DNA of 64,000 nt from Pleodorina starrii (lineage: Eukaryota > Chlorophyta > Chlorophyceae > Chlamydomonadales > Volvocaceae). Positions 24,524 through 36,730 of the stretch are shown here, one piece after another (positions within the stretch are counted from its first letter, which is position 1; the number at the start of each line of letters is the position of its first letter). A model generated the notes under the pieces. The model did not search any database, had not been told where the DNA came from, and worked only from the letters and a program-made list of their open reading frames with translations. The stretch covers positions 2,232,001 to 2,296,000 of the forward strand of contig BRXU01000018.1 of the NCBI GenBank assembly GCA_030267565.1, in the 5' to 3' direction. The translations under genes and the position numbers were made by a program.

Positions 24524-27392
24524 AGGAGGCGTCGGAGGCGGAGAAGGTTGTGCCCGCAGTTAAAACGGGCGCGACGTGCGCAGGGGGAGGCCAGCGGGAC
24601 CGACGTGCTTTGGTGCTATGCAGCCAGGGAGGAGGGGCAAGGCTGCTGCTTCCCACGCGCCCGCGCCCCGCCCCAACAGGGGCGCGTTTCAGTGTCGTGT
24701 CAGTCAGTGGCGTAGGACGGAAGTCGCGGTATGCAGTGCGCCGACCCCGGCCCAACGCCCGAGTGAGCCAACCCCCTGCTCCAGGTCAGATGACGTGACT
24801 GTGACTGTGACTGGGGTCGTGTATGGCAGCTGTGCGATGGATATCGCCCGCCGCCCATTCTTTGGTCGTTTTGTATATTTATTTGCACCGGAACGGAACG
24901 GATTCGAGGGACTGTCTTGATACGGTACAGATAGGGTTCTAAGAGTTACCTCTTAACACGTGCGCCCAGGGAGGTCCGTAGAGGGGAATTGCGTACCGGT
25001 GCCTTGTGGGTCGAGGATGTGATCGCGACCAACGTGTGGTTATGATAGCGAAACAATTGAGTACGACGTGCGCTTATTGTCCTGGACAGCTCGAGCCTCG
25101 CCATTGACATTGGCCTAATGCCGTCTTGAGCGCCAACGGCGCCTCCTTGCGTGACAGTTGCTGTGTGGAGTGTGGTTGGTCCAGCGCAGCGCGCCGGGGC
25201 TGCCCTGGTTGGGTTGAACTATGGACTGCGTGTGCCCTCCTTGCGTGTCATCGGTGGTAGGTGGTAGCAGTAGCAAGTACCGGTAGTAGTTGTTGTGTGC
25301 AGAAAGAACTCCCTCAGGGTGTCCTCCCTCATTGTCCAAACTGCGTAACTGAACGTCTCCTGAAATGTCCGCATCAGTCATGGATACGTAGATTGCGAGT
25401 GACGTCGCACCCTGGAGGCCGCGGCCTCACGTGCATGCAGACCGTATGGCCGACATATGGCCGTGTAGCGACCGACGGTGCCGTTAGCGCGTGATACTTT
25501 TGTTTTGCTTGGCCTCGTGATTGTTACCGGTACCGTATTAGACACGGCGTGTAGTAGACGATGATGTGTTTCACGAACTTTTGATGTGTTTCACGAACGG
25601 CTTTTGTTTTGGATCAGCGTTGAGTCGAGGCGACGAGAACTAACTTTGGCAGTTCGGTGGGGCTTTGCAGGGCTTGGACGGACGAGAACCGTTCGGCTGA
25701 ACACGATACATGAATCTTGGTGTGTCGCCCGCCCGCCCGCCATTCAGTGAACAGGCTCTAAGCTTTACAACAGGGACCTGATATGGCAGCACTTCGGCGG
25801 GTAGCAGGGATGCAGGCGGGCACATTGGTACGGCGTTCGTGGCGTCGTGTTGCGTTATGTACCAGGTGTGTACGGTTTGGCGGTGCAGCTGAGGGCCACC
25901 TCGCGAGGGTTTGGAAGCAGATTGCTGCCCGACATTGTCGCGTTGACTGCCTGTCCTCTGGTGCTGGGTCTGTTAAGGGGATGGGTCTGCAACAAGTTGC
26001 GGCGATCACCCGGGGAGTATCAGGTCAGGGTGCGAAATGTGGCGTGTGCGGTCAGTACCGGGTCTTTGCGTGGAACTTGCAATTTCGGGTGTTGCAACCT
26101 CCCGATGGCATTACACGAACGCCCGCTATTAGCCTCTACATCTTGTAAGTTTGCTGTAACTGCAGAGTAACGGTCGAAAATTAAAGCTCTCGTTCGACGC
26201 GCACATTCAGATTTCGAATGTGGTGTGCTGCTGCGGCCTTGGGTAGTTCACGGCCGATACACCTGCCTGAACGGGAGGAACAATGGATAGCCTTTTGAAT
26301 AATCGCCATTGGCTGGACTTATACGAAGCTCTCAAGCACCACACAGGATCTACCTGAGGGCTGCCCGTTTAAATTCTAACAAGAGTTCCGGGAGGTAAGT
26401 GCATTCTTACCCAGGCCTTGCTGCGGCGGCACGCGCATGCTTCGCACTGCTGCCGCGATGTCTAGCCAAAAGGGGCCGGCTGCGTCGGCGCGCGGTGCAC
26501 TTTCTTACCAGATTCCAACCGCCAGGACAGGACGGGTACATCCGATGATGTGAGATGCAGAGCAATGTTGTAGGCTTTTACAAAATCGGTAGCCTGCGAA
26601 CATAATTCATCAAACGTGCGTTTAGGTGGTAGGGCGCATGCCAGTCTGAGGGTACCGGTCGTGCGTGCACGTTGGATAAACGGCCTGTCATGGACAGGTA
26701 CCCCAATCGTGAACATATTCTATGTTTGCAGATGATTGAGTAGCCAACTGGTAGCAACTTCGTGTTCGTCGTGGTTTGTCGAGAGGGCTTTTTCTTCACG
26801 TGACGGTGTTTCGTGGCACAGCAGCACCAGCGGCAAGGCTTTGGCCATTATCCAGAGTCACGTTAGGCAGCTGTCATTGTTTACCAAGTCGTGTGCGATG
26901 GACCAGCTTCCGGTAAGCAAATGGCGCATGCCGGAGAATTCGACGTATGTGGCCCAAAGACCCTCATTTTCGAGAGCATGCAAGGCTGTAACATACAAAT
27001 TATTGTTACGGAAATCCGTCTCAGGTTGCAAAGCATCCCGTATCTGGTGCGCAACGGGCTGGCAGCGACTCTGGCGACCACTGTGAAGGAACCCTGTCCC
27101 TAAGCGGGCGTGCTTCTAGCGACGCGTCTGGCGCCTCAAGCCTTGGAGATGACATGCAGCGTGCTCCCCTCTCACCAAACACACGTACGTGACGACAACT
27201 GCACGCACTCGGATGCGACGGGAGTTGTGCGTGTCGTGCGTTGTGCGTTTTCCCCATCGCTTTGATAGATTTGCAGGCGACTGTCGGGTGCTGCATCGCT
27301 GAACTGGTCCGGCAGGAGATAGGATTACGCAGCGCGGCTCGGCCATGTCCGCCTTCACCTGCCACTCTTCCCGCCTTCACCTCCCACCGCAG
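24524..27392. other. Intergenic region between the OSCA-like and septin-like genes
   Basis: It contains the 3'UTR of the OSCA-like gene and the unseen 5' end of the septin-like gene. The first TGTAA signals are at 26144 and 26156. Base composition is less GC-rich than in the genes. A 16-bp direct repeat (GATGTGTTTCACGAAC) occurs at 25563 and 25583. No exon can be supported. An ATG at 26898 followed by GTAAGC at 26913 is in phase only with a weak acceptor at 27430, so it is not used in the model. Confidence 0.5.
25563..25598. repeat. Tandem pair of GATGTGTTTCACGAAC
   Basis: Two exact 16-bp copies with a 20-bp period, separated by TTTT. Confidence 0.85.
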
Positions 27393-30300
27393 GCCTGGCA
27401 GGGGCCGCTGATCCCTCCGTCTCCGTCAAGGCGACCGTGGCGCAGTCCGCGCTGAGCCAGCCACAAAGCACTGCTGCGCCTGAGTCATCGGCCGACGGTT
27501 TGGCGCATCACAGCCACCTCAACATCCTGGTGGTGGGCCAAAGCAACCTGGGCAAGACCCGCTTCATTGAGGACATGGTCGCTGCCTGGGGTGACGGCGG
27601 CGGCGGCAGCGGCGGCAGCAGTGGCGTGAAGTCGCCCCCCGTGGACTCAAGCCCGAGTGAGTGGGACTGAACTGCACTGGGATAGCCCTTCGCCCCGTGG
27701 CAGCGCGACAGTGGTGTGAGTGCTAGGCCGAGCTGCCGCCCGGCATTCGCCTGGTGTTCGTGACTGCCGGGCTAAAATACGGTGCTTGGGGCGATGAGGG
27801 GCAGAAGCCGGAGAGGGGGCGGAGAGGGGTTCGGTTGCGAAATTGCTTTAATGTTAGGACTGAGTATCAGTATGAGGCAACACATAAGACGTAAGAATTA
27901 TGTATTTACTTACGATTGGGGCTTTACCCCGGGCTGTAAATTACTCACGTCGTACGTGTGTGCGAAAGGCAGGAATTTTCAAATCCACCGAAGACCGGTT
28001 ATTAGCATTGAGTATGCTTATTTGTAATTTCAAATAATGTATGAGAAGGAGGCAATCTAAGGAGCTATGTGTTTCCTCAGCTGTCTGGTGACCTGGATAT
28101 GTCGGCCGACAGACGTGGGCTGACATGTCGTGGGCGGCTGGCCCAGGGGAAAAGCCATGTTTGGGCTAGCGGGCTAGCAGCAACGAATATTTTTTAAACC
28201 AGCAAGGCATGGCCACGCCATTGCCAGCAACTTCGGGATGGCGTTTTCGGGACAGTAAATGTGCTCGAGGATTCGTCCACAAGGTTAAACTCACGACAGA
28301 ATGGTTTTGTCCAACTCGATGACATGTGTGCATCCCCTTTTATCACGAAAGACACGACCTAAATTTCGAGGACTAGCGCACAGATAGCTGATTTGCCGTA
28401 GGGAGGCGACATTTGTAGCCGGTCAACCGGTTAGCCCGAGATATTACACGTCTGGTATGCGCCTCCAGCTGCGCCTGGACGCATGTGTATGTGTACATGC
28501 ATATGATGACAGTCCACACAACAGTTTTGAGTATGTCCCGTTGAGTACGTCCCGTTACCAGTCGAATCGCGCCCGCACGTGAACTTATTGAGCGCCCTTG
28601 TCGACCTGCCCGCCCATCTGCCCGAAGGTGCACGACGCCTACCCTAGTCCCTTTCTCCAAGGCGGGACCCACCTCATCCGCCGACATCCTCGCCTGAGAC
28701 TTTTCGCCTCGTTGTTACTGCTACTACAAGCCAAGCCCTCTTACCGCCTGACTCCCACGCCCGCTCCCTCTCCCTCTCCTCAGGATCCCGCTCTCCGCCG
28801 CCACCCTCGGTCGCTGGTCCGGCCATCCGCCCCATCGGGTCCTCAGGCTCGGCTCTGAGCGCCACCCTGGACCGCCACCCCGACCAACTGATCGTCCAAC
28901 TGCCCCCCCTGGAGCTGGACCTTCCCGGGGGAGGGTCGTGGCCGTGTGCCGGGGCTCCCGGCGAGGCAGTCCGGCGGGGTCTGCTCCACGTGAAGGTGTT
29001 GGATGCGCCCGCATACGATGAGGAGCCCGATCAGGGTGAGAGGCGGGGCGGGAGGAGGGGGTTATCCACGTATGGGCCGGAGCCCGTGAACGGAAACGTA
29101 ACAGAAGAAGGCCGTCTCGTCTACGGCAGCAAAAGAGGGGGGGGTAGGGGGGTTGGGTGCGCTGTCTGTTCGGTCTGGCGGTCGCAATCTTCAATTTCAG
29201 TAGAGGGGTCGGGAGGGCGGGGGCGACGAGGAAGGAGGGTCTCAGGAGTCGCGCTGTGGTTGTTCCGGCTCCGCTCCAGCCCGCCTAGGCACTAGGACCC
29301 CCCCACCCCCGGGACCAGCCCCGGGGCTGCACTGCACTGCACTGCACTGCACTCCTGGAGCCCCTCCCCGGAGCCCCTCGTCGCGGCCCCTCCTCCCCAC
29401 CGATCCCCACCGAACCGTCTTCCTTCCTTCCCCCCGTCCCTCCCTCGCCCTCGCCCCCCCCTCAGCCCTGTACCTGGCCAAGCTGCTGGACTACGTGCTC
29501 TGGCAGCAAGAGAAGGACTACCGGGACTTCAACAGGCGGGGAGGCGGGGAGGCTGAGGGAGGCTCCGCTGCCGCGCCTCTGTCCCACGCCGTATCGCTGT
29601 GCCTCTACTTCCTGCCGCCCCGAGAGTGAGTGAGCGAGTGAGCCACCTCACCCACCCACCCACCCCCACCCACCCCCACCCACCCACCCACCCCCACCCA
29701 CGAGCTCCGACGAGCCCCCACGATGTGGCGCAGTGAGGCGCAGTCCGCCCGGAAGGGTCCCCGTTACGCCGCCACCGGGCCGCCATCGGTGGGGGGTGCT
29801 ACTGGGGGCCAGAGCAGGGCGGGGCACGAGGGCAGGCGGGCCAGGCCTTTGTGGGTGCCCCTCAAACCCCCCCCCCCGGGGCACCACACACGTCTATCGC
29901 GGGAGGGGGCCCGCCTCCGACCGTCGGGCGGTGGTCGCTCAAGTCGGGCCCGGAAGCTGTCGTTCTGCGCGACTTTGCAGCAGCAACAGCAGCAGCTGCC
30001 CCCGCACCGTCCCCCCCGGGGCACCGTCCCATCCCATATCCTCAAACACGGAGCTCATCTCCGACCCGACACGCCTCACCCCCCGCCTCTCCGCCTCACG
30101 CTTCGCCTCGCCTTCTCTTCCCCCTCCTCCTCCCCCTGCTCCCTCCCTCCCTCCCTCCCTCGGTTAGGGATGTGTCCCCCACGGACCTGGTCTTCATGTC
30201 AGCTCTCAGTCAGGAGGTGCCGCTGCTGCCGCTGATGGCGCTGATGGCGGGGGGACTCGCGGAGGCAGGGCAGGAGGGCGGCAGCGGTGCAGCGGGGGCG

Positions 30301-33246
30301 GAGGCGGAGGCGGGGGCCCTGAGCGAGGAGCGGCTGTCTGCGCTGCGGCGGGGGGTGTTGGCGGCCATGGCGGCACACGTCCGAAACGGTGAGGGTGGGG
30401 ATGGAGATGCTTCGGGAGGGCGGGAGGGCGGGATGTGCAGTCGAGGGCTTATGTAGCTCTGTGGCAGGTCTGTGCGAAGTTGGGTTGGGTTGGGTTGGGT
30501 TGGGGGCTGTGTGCAGGGTGGGCTGTGCAGGGTGGGCCGTGCATGGGGCTGCGCCGGGGCGGGTGGGTGGCTGGGTGGGTGGGTTCGAGGACCCAGGGAG
30601 GGGGATCCCTGCCTGGCACCGGTGGGGCAGCTGCTGCTTGGGAGCGGTGACCTTGCCGGTACCGGTATGTCAGCAGTACTACAACGATTCGTCCGGCACT
30701 GTACTGTACTGTACTGTATTGTTGTTGCCGCACCCTTTCTTCAAGCCACAACTAACAGCGGCCAGGGCCTGACATGATATGACATGACATGACCTGACCT
30801 CACCTGACCGGGTGGGGACGGCCTGATGTGCCCCGACCCCTTGGCCCCTCCCCAACCCTCCCCATTGCCTTATGTCCCTCAGCGTTGCTCGCGTGATGTG
30901 CCTTGCGTCTCACGGAGGAGCCGTCCACCCCCCCCGCCCCCCACCCACTCATTACACCCACTCGCACACCCGCTCGCACCACCCACCCGTCTCCGCCGCC
31001 CCCCCCCCCCAGGCAAGCCGGCCCCCATCCCGTCACTGGAGCTCAACCCAACCGGTCACCAGCCGGATGAGGGGGCGGCGGAGGAAGAGGCCCCGCGGGC
31101 TGAAGGTTGCACTGAAGGTGGCGGCGCTGACGGTGGCGGCGGCGGCGGCGCGCGTCAGCGGCGCGTCAGCAGCAGCAGCCTCCAGGTTTTGGTGTACGGC
31201 AGATCCGCTCCTTTGCACGACGCGGCGTTCATCCGGGCGCTTCTGCAGTCCTCCCTGGACACATTGCAGCGGAGCGGAGCGGAAAGGTGGGAATGTGCGT
31301 ATTCGTGCGTTGTTCCTTTGTGTGTGGTTGTGTGTTTGTGTGGTTGTGTGTGGCGTCGCCACCGGAGCACCGTGAAGCGGTGGATCCGGATGTGGATCCG
31401 GATGCCGCGGCGTGGCGCCGATATCGCTCTGATGCGTCGGCCTCTCGACCTCCGGGCCGTAACAGCTGCACGCGAGGGCTTCTCGGCTGCCTCCCCCCCA
31501 CCCTCCCTCCGTCCCAGTCACCTCCCCCCCCCCCCCGGTGCAGCCAACCAGCAGCCCAACGACCCTGGCGGCTCTTGCCACCCCGACACTCCGGCGCCCC
31601 TACCCCGAGACTCACCTCACCTCACCTCACCTCGCCTCACCTCACCTCACCTCACCTCACCCCACCTCACCTCGCCTCGCCTCGCCTCACCTCACCTCAC
31701 CTCACCCCACCTCCAAAAAAGGTTCGCCGACTTCTGCCAGCGTTACGAGGCGTACGGCAACGACCTGATGTGTCTTCTGGCGGAGCTCGTGGATCCCTAC
31801 GACAAGGAACTGCGTCAGACCGCCGCCGCCGCAACCGCCGCCGCCGCCGCCGCCCCCACCGTGGACAGCGCTGCCAGCCCGGCCGCCTCCGCCTCCTCCT
31901 CCTCCTCCTCGTCCTCCTCCGAGATGGCGGCCGAGGGGCCGCAGACGCCGCTGAGGGTCCCTTCCCCCGCCAGCACCGCCGCCAAGCCCCCGCTGCTGCC
32001 CCCCACGCCGGAGCCCTTTGCTGCCGCCGAGCCCCGGCGGCGGTCCTTCTCCGCCGGCAGCGCCCCGGGGGCTGAGGCGGATGCAGAGGGGGAGGAGGGG
32101 GAGGAGGGGGAGGCGGAGGAGGCCATCGAGGCCGATACGGATGACGGCGGCGGAGTCGCAGCGGCGGAGGCGGTTCGCGTTGTCGTACAGCGGGCGTTCG
32201 CGGCCGCCGTCGCCAGCGCCGCCGCACGCGAGGACGCGGCAGCTGCTTGCGTTGTCGTACAGCGGGTGTTTGCGTCTGCCGTCGCCAAAGCCGCCACGGA
32301 CGACGACGCAGCGGCCGTCCACGGTGTCGTACAGCGCGCGTTCGCAGCTGCCGTCGCCAGCGCCGCCGCGGATGACGCCGCGGGGACGTCGAAGCAGCAG
32401 CAGCAGCTGGCGGGAACAACGGCCGTCGCCATGTCAGCCGCGAGTGCGAGCATTGGGGCGGCCAGGGATGCGCCGCCAGCCGCCGCCGCCGCCGCCGCCG
32501 CCACCGTCTCGCCAACCGTCCGCGAGGACAGCGCAGCCATCGTACACGCGGTCGTACAACGAGCCATCGCGGCCGTCGCAGCGGCACCGACCGTGCGCGA
32601 GGACAGCACCACTGTCGTACACGATATCGTACAACGGGCCATCGCCGCCGTGGTGGCGGCGGCGGCGGAAGAGGCTGATCCGGTGACGGCGCTGGTCCGC
32701 CGCGTCTTTGCGCGCGTCACCGCCGCCTCCGCCGCCTCCGCCTCCGACCGCGACCTGGCCGAATCCGGTGCCGATGCGGGCGGCGGTAAGGCCCCGGAGA
32801 CAGCGGTGTCTGCGGGCGGGGCCCCTCTGCGCATTCGGGCGAACTGTGGCGGGGCGGCAGCGGCGCTGGTGGCGGCGCCGGTGCGGTCCTGGCAGTGGCT
32901 GGTTTCGGAGCTGAAGGCTGCGCTCCCCGCCTCGGCTTCGGCGGCGGCGCAGCGCTGGGAGGCCAGTGTGCTGTCGTACGTGCGGGGCCTGTGGACGAGC
33001 GCTGCAGGAGGAGGCGGAGGAGGAGGTGGCGGCGGAGGAGGCAGCAGCGGTTGCGGCGGCGGCGGGAGTGGTCGGGAGGCGGTTTGGCGCATCGGCGGGC
33101 CGCTGGGGGCGGGTGGGGCGCTGGGGCTGAGTGTGGGGCTGAGTGTGGGGGTGGGGGTGGGTGTGGGGGTCGTCAGTTTGGCGGCTGCTACGGTGATGTT
33201 GGTTGCGGTGCGAGCAGGGCAGCAGGGGGAGAGGGGGCCCCGGTGA
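27393..33246 (+). CDS. Divergent septin-like GTPase-fold protein with C-terminal repeats and membrane anchor (5' end unresolved)
   Basis: Exons: 27393-27656, 28784 (or 28847)-29035, 29466-29625, 30168-30388, 31013-31286, 31722-33246. Phase is continuous, giving 897 residues plus an unseen start. The order of septin blocks is kept: NILVVGQSNLGKTRF (P-loop, residues 48-55), VKVLDAPAYDEE at the G3 position (near 161), YVLWQQEKDYRDF, VSLCLYFLPP, SPTDLVFMSALSQEVPLLPL, then a septin-unique-element-like end (LVYGRSAPLHDAAFIRALL, FADFCQRYEAYG). Septins normally have DTPGYGD at G3 and AKAD at G4. Here the G3 Gly is Ala, and LMALMAGG stands where AKAD should be, so nucleotide binding or hydrolysis is probably impaired. 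After the G domain come six amphipathic repeats and a Gly/Val/Leu-rich segment (about residues 850-886) that looks like a transmembrane anchor. Membrane-associated filament scaffolding is inferred from the family. No classical coiled coil was seen. Confidence 0.75.
27657..28783 (+). other. Long AT-richer intron 1 of the septin-like gene
   Basis: Donor GTGAGT at 27657, acceptor after CTCCTCAG at 28783. About 27830-28400 is distinctly less GC-rich than the flanking exons. No coding signal was seen inside. A second in-frame acceptor at 28846 would shorten exon 2 by 21 codons. Confidence 0.6.
31606..31712. repeat. CTCAC pentanucleotide tract at the end of septin intron 5
   Basis: About 20 CTCAC/CTCGC/CCCAC units lie just before the acceptor AAAAAAG at 31721. 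The tract may take the place of the usual pyrimidine tract. Confidence 0.8.
32164..32750 (+). repeat. Six degenerate 21-25-residue helical repeats in the septin-like C-terminus
   Basis: The recurring core VVQRAFAAAVASAAA appears six times: VVVQRAF, VVVQRVF, GVVQRAF, AVVQRAI, DIVQRAI and ALVRRVF. Each core is followed by an acidic or small-residue linker such as REDAAA, DDDAAA or REDSTT. The spacing of Val/Phe/Ile against Gln/Arg gives an amphipathic helix. At DNA level the first three copies are the most alike, suggesting recent duplication. Confidence 0.78.
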
Positions 33247-33324
33247 GGGGCCACCACCACCACCAGGTGGAGATGCGCGGGAGGGGGCGGGGCAGAGATA
33301 GAAAAAACCCAGTTGTGGAACGGA

Positions 33325-33391
33325 GGTGAGGGGGAAGGGAGGCGAGGGGGAAGGGAGGCGAGGGGGAAGGGAGGCGAGGGGGAAGGGAGGG
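33325..33391. repeat. 16-bp purine minisatellite, about four units
   Basis: Units of GGGGGAAGGGAGGCGA repeat directly downstream of the septin-like gene, probably in its 3'UTR. Confidence 0.85.
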
Positions 33392-33839
33392 GGGGAGTAC
33401 ATGCAATGCTTCCGAGCCAGAGATGCTGCATGGTGGCCGCAGATAGGCGAGCTGCAAATGGTTGGTTGGTGGTTGGTGGTTGGTGGGTGGGTGGGTTGGG
33501 TGGGTTGGATCTACTTGAGTTGGTGCTGCGTGGCGGATAAAGGCGAGGCTACTCCGTCTGGGAGGGAGCGAATGGAGACAGGGGAGGCGGGCGGACGGGA
33601 GGGCTGGTTGGCTGGCTGGCTGGCTTGCTGGGTGTATGTGTGCATGTACAAAGTGGCTGGGGCGAGGGCTGAGGGGCCCCAGGCGGGTGCCTAGCTGCGG
33701 GCGGTAGGCGGGCGGGGGGGGGGGAGGGGGAGGGGGCAGAGGGGGGGTGCTGCGGGCAGCAGCGAGCGGCACCAGGGAAGTCACAGCCGCACGTGGGGAG
33801 GTCGGGGAGGGAGGGTGCTGGGGGGGGGAGGGGGCTGGG

Positions 33840-33903
33840 GGTTAGGGTTTTTAGGGTTTTATGGTTTTGCCGGGGCTTAGGGTTTGAGGGTTTTAGGTTT
33901 TTG
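33840..33903 (+). repeat. Degenerate interstitial telomere-like tract
   Basis: It contains TTTTTAGGGTTTTATGG, CTTAGGGTTTGAGGG and TTTTAGG, close to the TTTTAGGG telomere repeat of Chlamydomonas but interrupted. About seven degenerate units. Confidence 0.6.
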
Positions 33904-36609
33904 CCCGCCCCGGCTCGCCCCGGCCCCCCCCGGCCCTCTCCCTCCACTGCTCGGGAGCTGATGCAATAAGCCGAGGGGCGGGTCTCGGCGCGTTTTGGGG
34001 AATCCACCCACCCATCCATCCAACCGTCCGCCCAGTTCCAGCCGTCCATCAATCGGAGCATTCCCCCGGATGGTCCCCCGTGGCGGGTTGGCCGTTGGGT
34101 TACAACACACACAATACGGCCAACACACACACGCACACGCACAGAAGGAAACAAGGCGGCCAACAGAGCTAGGGCTCTTAGGTCGGTCGATTCTTTTCTG
34201 CTCGGCTGTAGTTTTTAGGTGGTGGTGTTGATGATGGTACTGGCGGTGTCGTTGTCGTTGTGTAGAATGGTATGTGCAGTTTGTTGGCGGGTCGGGCCCG
34301 GGGTTGCTTGCGCCGGCGGTTCGGCCCCCCCCCCCCCCGTGTGTGTGTGGCACCGCGACGGCAGTTTGCGCCCCTCCGGTGGGTCCCCCGCCCGGCTTAT
34401 CCACACGATGCGTGATTGTACGGAGCCGTGTACGGGAGGTACTATGTTACCTCTTCTGCGGCGGGCCGCCACTGCCAGTTGCTGCTGTTGCTTCTCCTTC
34501 ATCGTGCGACTGGAGTGGTTGCGGTGGTTGTGGTTGTTGCGGTGGTTGGGGGGGCTGGCGGAGGCAAGTACGACTTGGTAGACGGGGCAGGACCGCACCC
34601 CCGTATCACCCTAAAGCGACAATGAATGGACGTACGGCTATATTACATTTCAGCGGCATGCCGTACGTACGGCCGACTGCTTGGCCGCCCCATGGGCCAG
34701 CGGGCGAACGGTTATGACCTGCCGACTGACGCATTGAGGTTGCTGTTGCTTGATCAGGCTGATATTATTTCCTCATTTTTAAATTAAAAGGCGGGGCTGA
34801 TCGGCTGATCGATAGCGCACGCGGGCAGGATGGGCAGCACAGGCGGCGGCGGTGTCCGGTGAGACGAAGCCGGCAGCCACACAGCGGCGGCACAGCGCCC
34901 CTGTCATCCAAAACCGCGGAACGTAGCTGGCTGGCTGGCTAGGTCATCCGTGCGATGTTTGTACGATGCATGTACGGCGCTTGGGTGCTGGTAACTTTCA
35001 CGCCCCGGCAGCAGGCGCAAAGACCCCGAATGGGGGGCCCCCGGCCGCGACCGACGCGTACCTATGGGGGGTGCGGTGTGTGTATGTGTGGTCGGGGGTT
35101 GCTCTGCTGGAGCCCCGGTACGCCCCTCCCCCGATACACCCCGCCCGCGGGACCCCGCCTTATCTGATATCCTGCGGTGCGTTGCGGGAGATATTTATTA
35201 CGTGGATGGCTTCCGGCTTCTTGATATTTATGTGAAGCGATTGAGGGCGTTGGGGATGAGTGTCCATATGGGGCGGGGGCCTGGACCCATCATCCCACCC
35301 GCCGCATGCTCCCCGCACAGCCCTCGGAAGCCGAACTGCTGCCCTCCCCACCCCAACCCTCCCCTCCCCACGTCCCCACCCCACCTCACCCCGTTGGGTG
35401 GCCGCTACATATTGGGCGGCCACGATTCCGTGATGCGGGAGGATGGGCCGGATCGAGGGGGGGGGGGGCGCGGAGGAGCTGGTGCGCGTTGCGGCGATGT
35501 GTCGGGGTGTACGGCCGAATAAGGGACCGTGTCGGCTAGCGGTTTTGGTTGGTTACCGGTGGGACATGGTTACCGGCAGTTGGAGGGACGGTTGGGGGGA
35601 GGGTTGCAGCCGCTGTGCTGATGCGGTCGCGGCTCTTCGGGCCGGTGGGGTGCAGGCTGGCAGGCAGACAGCCGCCTCCCGCCCCTTCACACTTGTTTTC
35701 CGTTCACGGGCTCCACCCACCCACCCACCCACCCACGCACCCACCCACCCACTTCACGGGAATAAACCCCGCCTCCGCCCCGCCCCTGCTGCTTGCAAGT
35801 TTACCTCATAGGTTGTTGTCGTTGTGCGCACTGCACTGATGGGGTGTGGAGGGCGGTGTTCAACACGTTCACCGATGTACGGCTCACTAAATGCGCAAAT
35901 GGCCCCCGGGGTGCACGTGCGGGCCGGCGTGCCAGTTACCGTACTCCCGTACTTTTAGTCTGGTCAGGTGCCCATGTAACAATTACCACTAGCGGTAGTT
36001 TGTTGTATTGTCGGGCTGCCCTGCCGCCATTCGGGTGCGCCCCACCTCACCCCACCTCACCTCAACGGCTGCAGCCCCACCGAGGCGTAGGAAAGAGCGA
36101 CCAGACGGGACAGCACGACCCACCCGGACAGGAGCGAGCGAACCCGAGGAGCGCCCGGCCGTGTGCGTGGCTTTGAAATGCGCACCGCGCCATTTGCCTT
36201 ACATGCCGCCAAACGAACACACATGCATGTGATCCTGTGCACCGATAGTCCGGTACCGGTCGTGGCGTGTAACGTCCCACATTGTGAAGGGCTGTGCTTT
36301 CCCCGCCTGCGCGGGCAGTGCACGGCATGGCATCAGGCAGCACCTTGTACGTCAACGGAGCTTGCACGGGAAGACGTACGTACGGTAATGGCTGCAGCAT
36401 TAGTATGTGATGGAAACCAAGGTTGCCAAACAAGCGCGCTGTAGGATTGTTAGCGAGCATATACGTACGTACTCAATGATAGCTACCACGCAGCCAAAAC
36501 GGGAGGCTGAGGAGCGGCTGCGTGCGTGTACGGCATGTGTTTGTGTGCACACACGGGACAGCATTGCAGCTGCTGCCCACGATCGATAGGACCCGTGTTC
36601 GCCGACCTT

Positions 36610-36730
36610 GATTAGCGCTTCCGGGGGTCTTCGCTCGGAGTTAGGTCTTTACTCTATGTCGGGCTTAGGAGCTGGAGATAAACAATCGCCCCGAGACTCA
36701 ACCGACTAGCGCTTCCCGTGGGGGTCTTCG
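36610..36730. repeat. Direct repeat left of the array
   Basis: GATTAGCGCTTCC...GGGGGTCTTCG at 36610-36633 recurs as GACTAGCGCTTCCCGTGGGGGTCTTCG-like sequence at 36704-36730. Both copies are followed within about 30 bases by GTCGGGCTT/ATCGGGCTT. Confidence 0.6.

Noticed and set aside
25783..26148. 121-codon ATG frame between the OSCA-like and septin-like genes
   Set aside because: No resemblance to any family, no splice context, and atypical composition. It is retained only as non-coding.
35130..35460. Coding-like stretch containing GDIYYVDGFRLLDIYVKRL
   Set aside because: Looks protein-like for about 35 residues, but there is no usable donor or acceptor, no recognised family, and Pro-rich low complexity follows. 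It could be a pseudogene scrap.
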